Below, in pieces: positions 19,641 through 19,723 of a stretch of 19,723 nucleotides of DNA. Source of the DNA: Daldinia sp. FL1419 (lineage: Eukaryota > Ascomycota > Sordariomycetes > Xylariales > Hypoxylaceae); assembly GCA_025201765.1 (NCBI GenBank), contig MU623668.1:1-19723 (forward strand). Reading direction: 5' to 3'. Both the position numbers and the translations under genes were made by a program. Numbering within the stretch: the first letter of the stretch is position 1; each line of letters opens with the position of its first letter. The notes beneath the pieces are model-generated. The model ran no database searches, was not told where the DNA came from, and saw only the letters and a program-made list of their open reading frames with translations.

Positions 19641-19723
19641 AAGTCCGGTGTATTATACTGAAACTCTTCCAATAAATTACTATGTGTAATTGATAAGAAA
19701 TTGATAATAATTGATAAGAATTG
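19641..19723. other. Less decayed sequence at the right edge
   Basis: From about 19633 the base composition changes abruptly to normal GC content. The stretch contains GGACGAAGTCC (19636-19646), a small inverted repeat, and at about 19688-19723 three near copies of AATTGATAAGA. It does not continue the RNase H frame and probably belongs to another inserted sequence or to the end of the mutated region. Confidence 0.45.
19687..19723. repeat. Short tandem repeat AATTGATAA(GA)
   Basis: Units AATTGATAAGA, AATTGATAAT, AATTGATAAGA and a partial ATTG follow one another up to the window edge, so the full length is unknown. Confidence 0.7.

Noticed and set aside
19633..19646. A second Helitron 3' end (CTGG after an inverted repeat, - strand)
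   Set aside because: The base after CTGG is A and not T, the stem is only 4 bp, and the hairpin spacing is wrong.
19634..19668. A hammerhead-ribozyme-like motif (GGACGAA...GAAAC)
   Set aside because: The conserved CUGAUGA core and a proper stem arrangement are missing; only short pieces agree.
1..19723. A mitochondrial genome or apicoplast origin, suggested by the very high A/T
   Set aside because: No rRNA, tRNA or organellar protein gene is readable, whereas nuclear retroelement polyproteins with transition-type damage are.

Overview
The window is a heavily decayed, extremely AT-rich block with no intact gene. Its character fits a filamentous ascomycete (Pezizomycotina) whose repeats have been mutated by a RIP-like process (repeat-induced C-to-T change). 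Evidence: retroelement polyproteins can still be read, but Gln and Trp codons have become stops, catalytic Asp/Gly codons have become Asn/Arg, and the two LTRs of one element differ by about 40 of 216 positions, all transitions and no indels. The species cannot be named from this.

The layout is a nest of at least three levels. (1) The outer host is a Ty1/Copia element on the + strand. Its protease region occupies about 1-589 and its integrase, reverse transcriptase and RNase H occupy about 16866-19640. (2) Between positions 589 and 16866 lies a 16.3 kb insertion whose ends look like a Helitron on the - strand. Its 3' end at 590 is CTAG preceded by an 8-bp GC-rich hairpin (603-625), its 5' end at 16865 is TC, and the host site is A|T. 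The host Copia reading frame stops on a codon boundary at 589 and resumes on one at 16866. (3) Inside that insertion is a full-length Copia element of a different lineage, 2978-9193, - strand, with 216-bp LTRs and an ATAAT target duplication. Its gag, protease, integrase, reverse transcriptase and RNase H can all be recognised in order.

The rest of the Helitron-like insertion contains a six-unit minisatellite of about 117 bp (13138-13901), which is less decayed than its surroundings, and an AT-rich satellite (about 15560-16385) with a 311-bp higher-order period made of alternating 171- and 140-bp monomers. It also holds two decayed coding-like stretches I could not assign (about 10860-12760 on +, about 14250-15080 on -). 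I could not identify a Rep/helicase gene, so the Helitron call rests on termini and on the split host frame. At about 19636 the Copia reading stops inside RNase H and the sequence becomes distinctly less AT-rich, so another boundary lies at the right edge.

No rRNA, tRNA, CRISPR array or functional gene was seen. All protein calls were made by hand translation and recognition of family motifs, without database searches.
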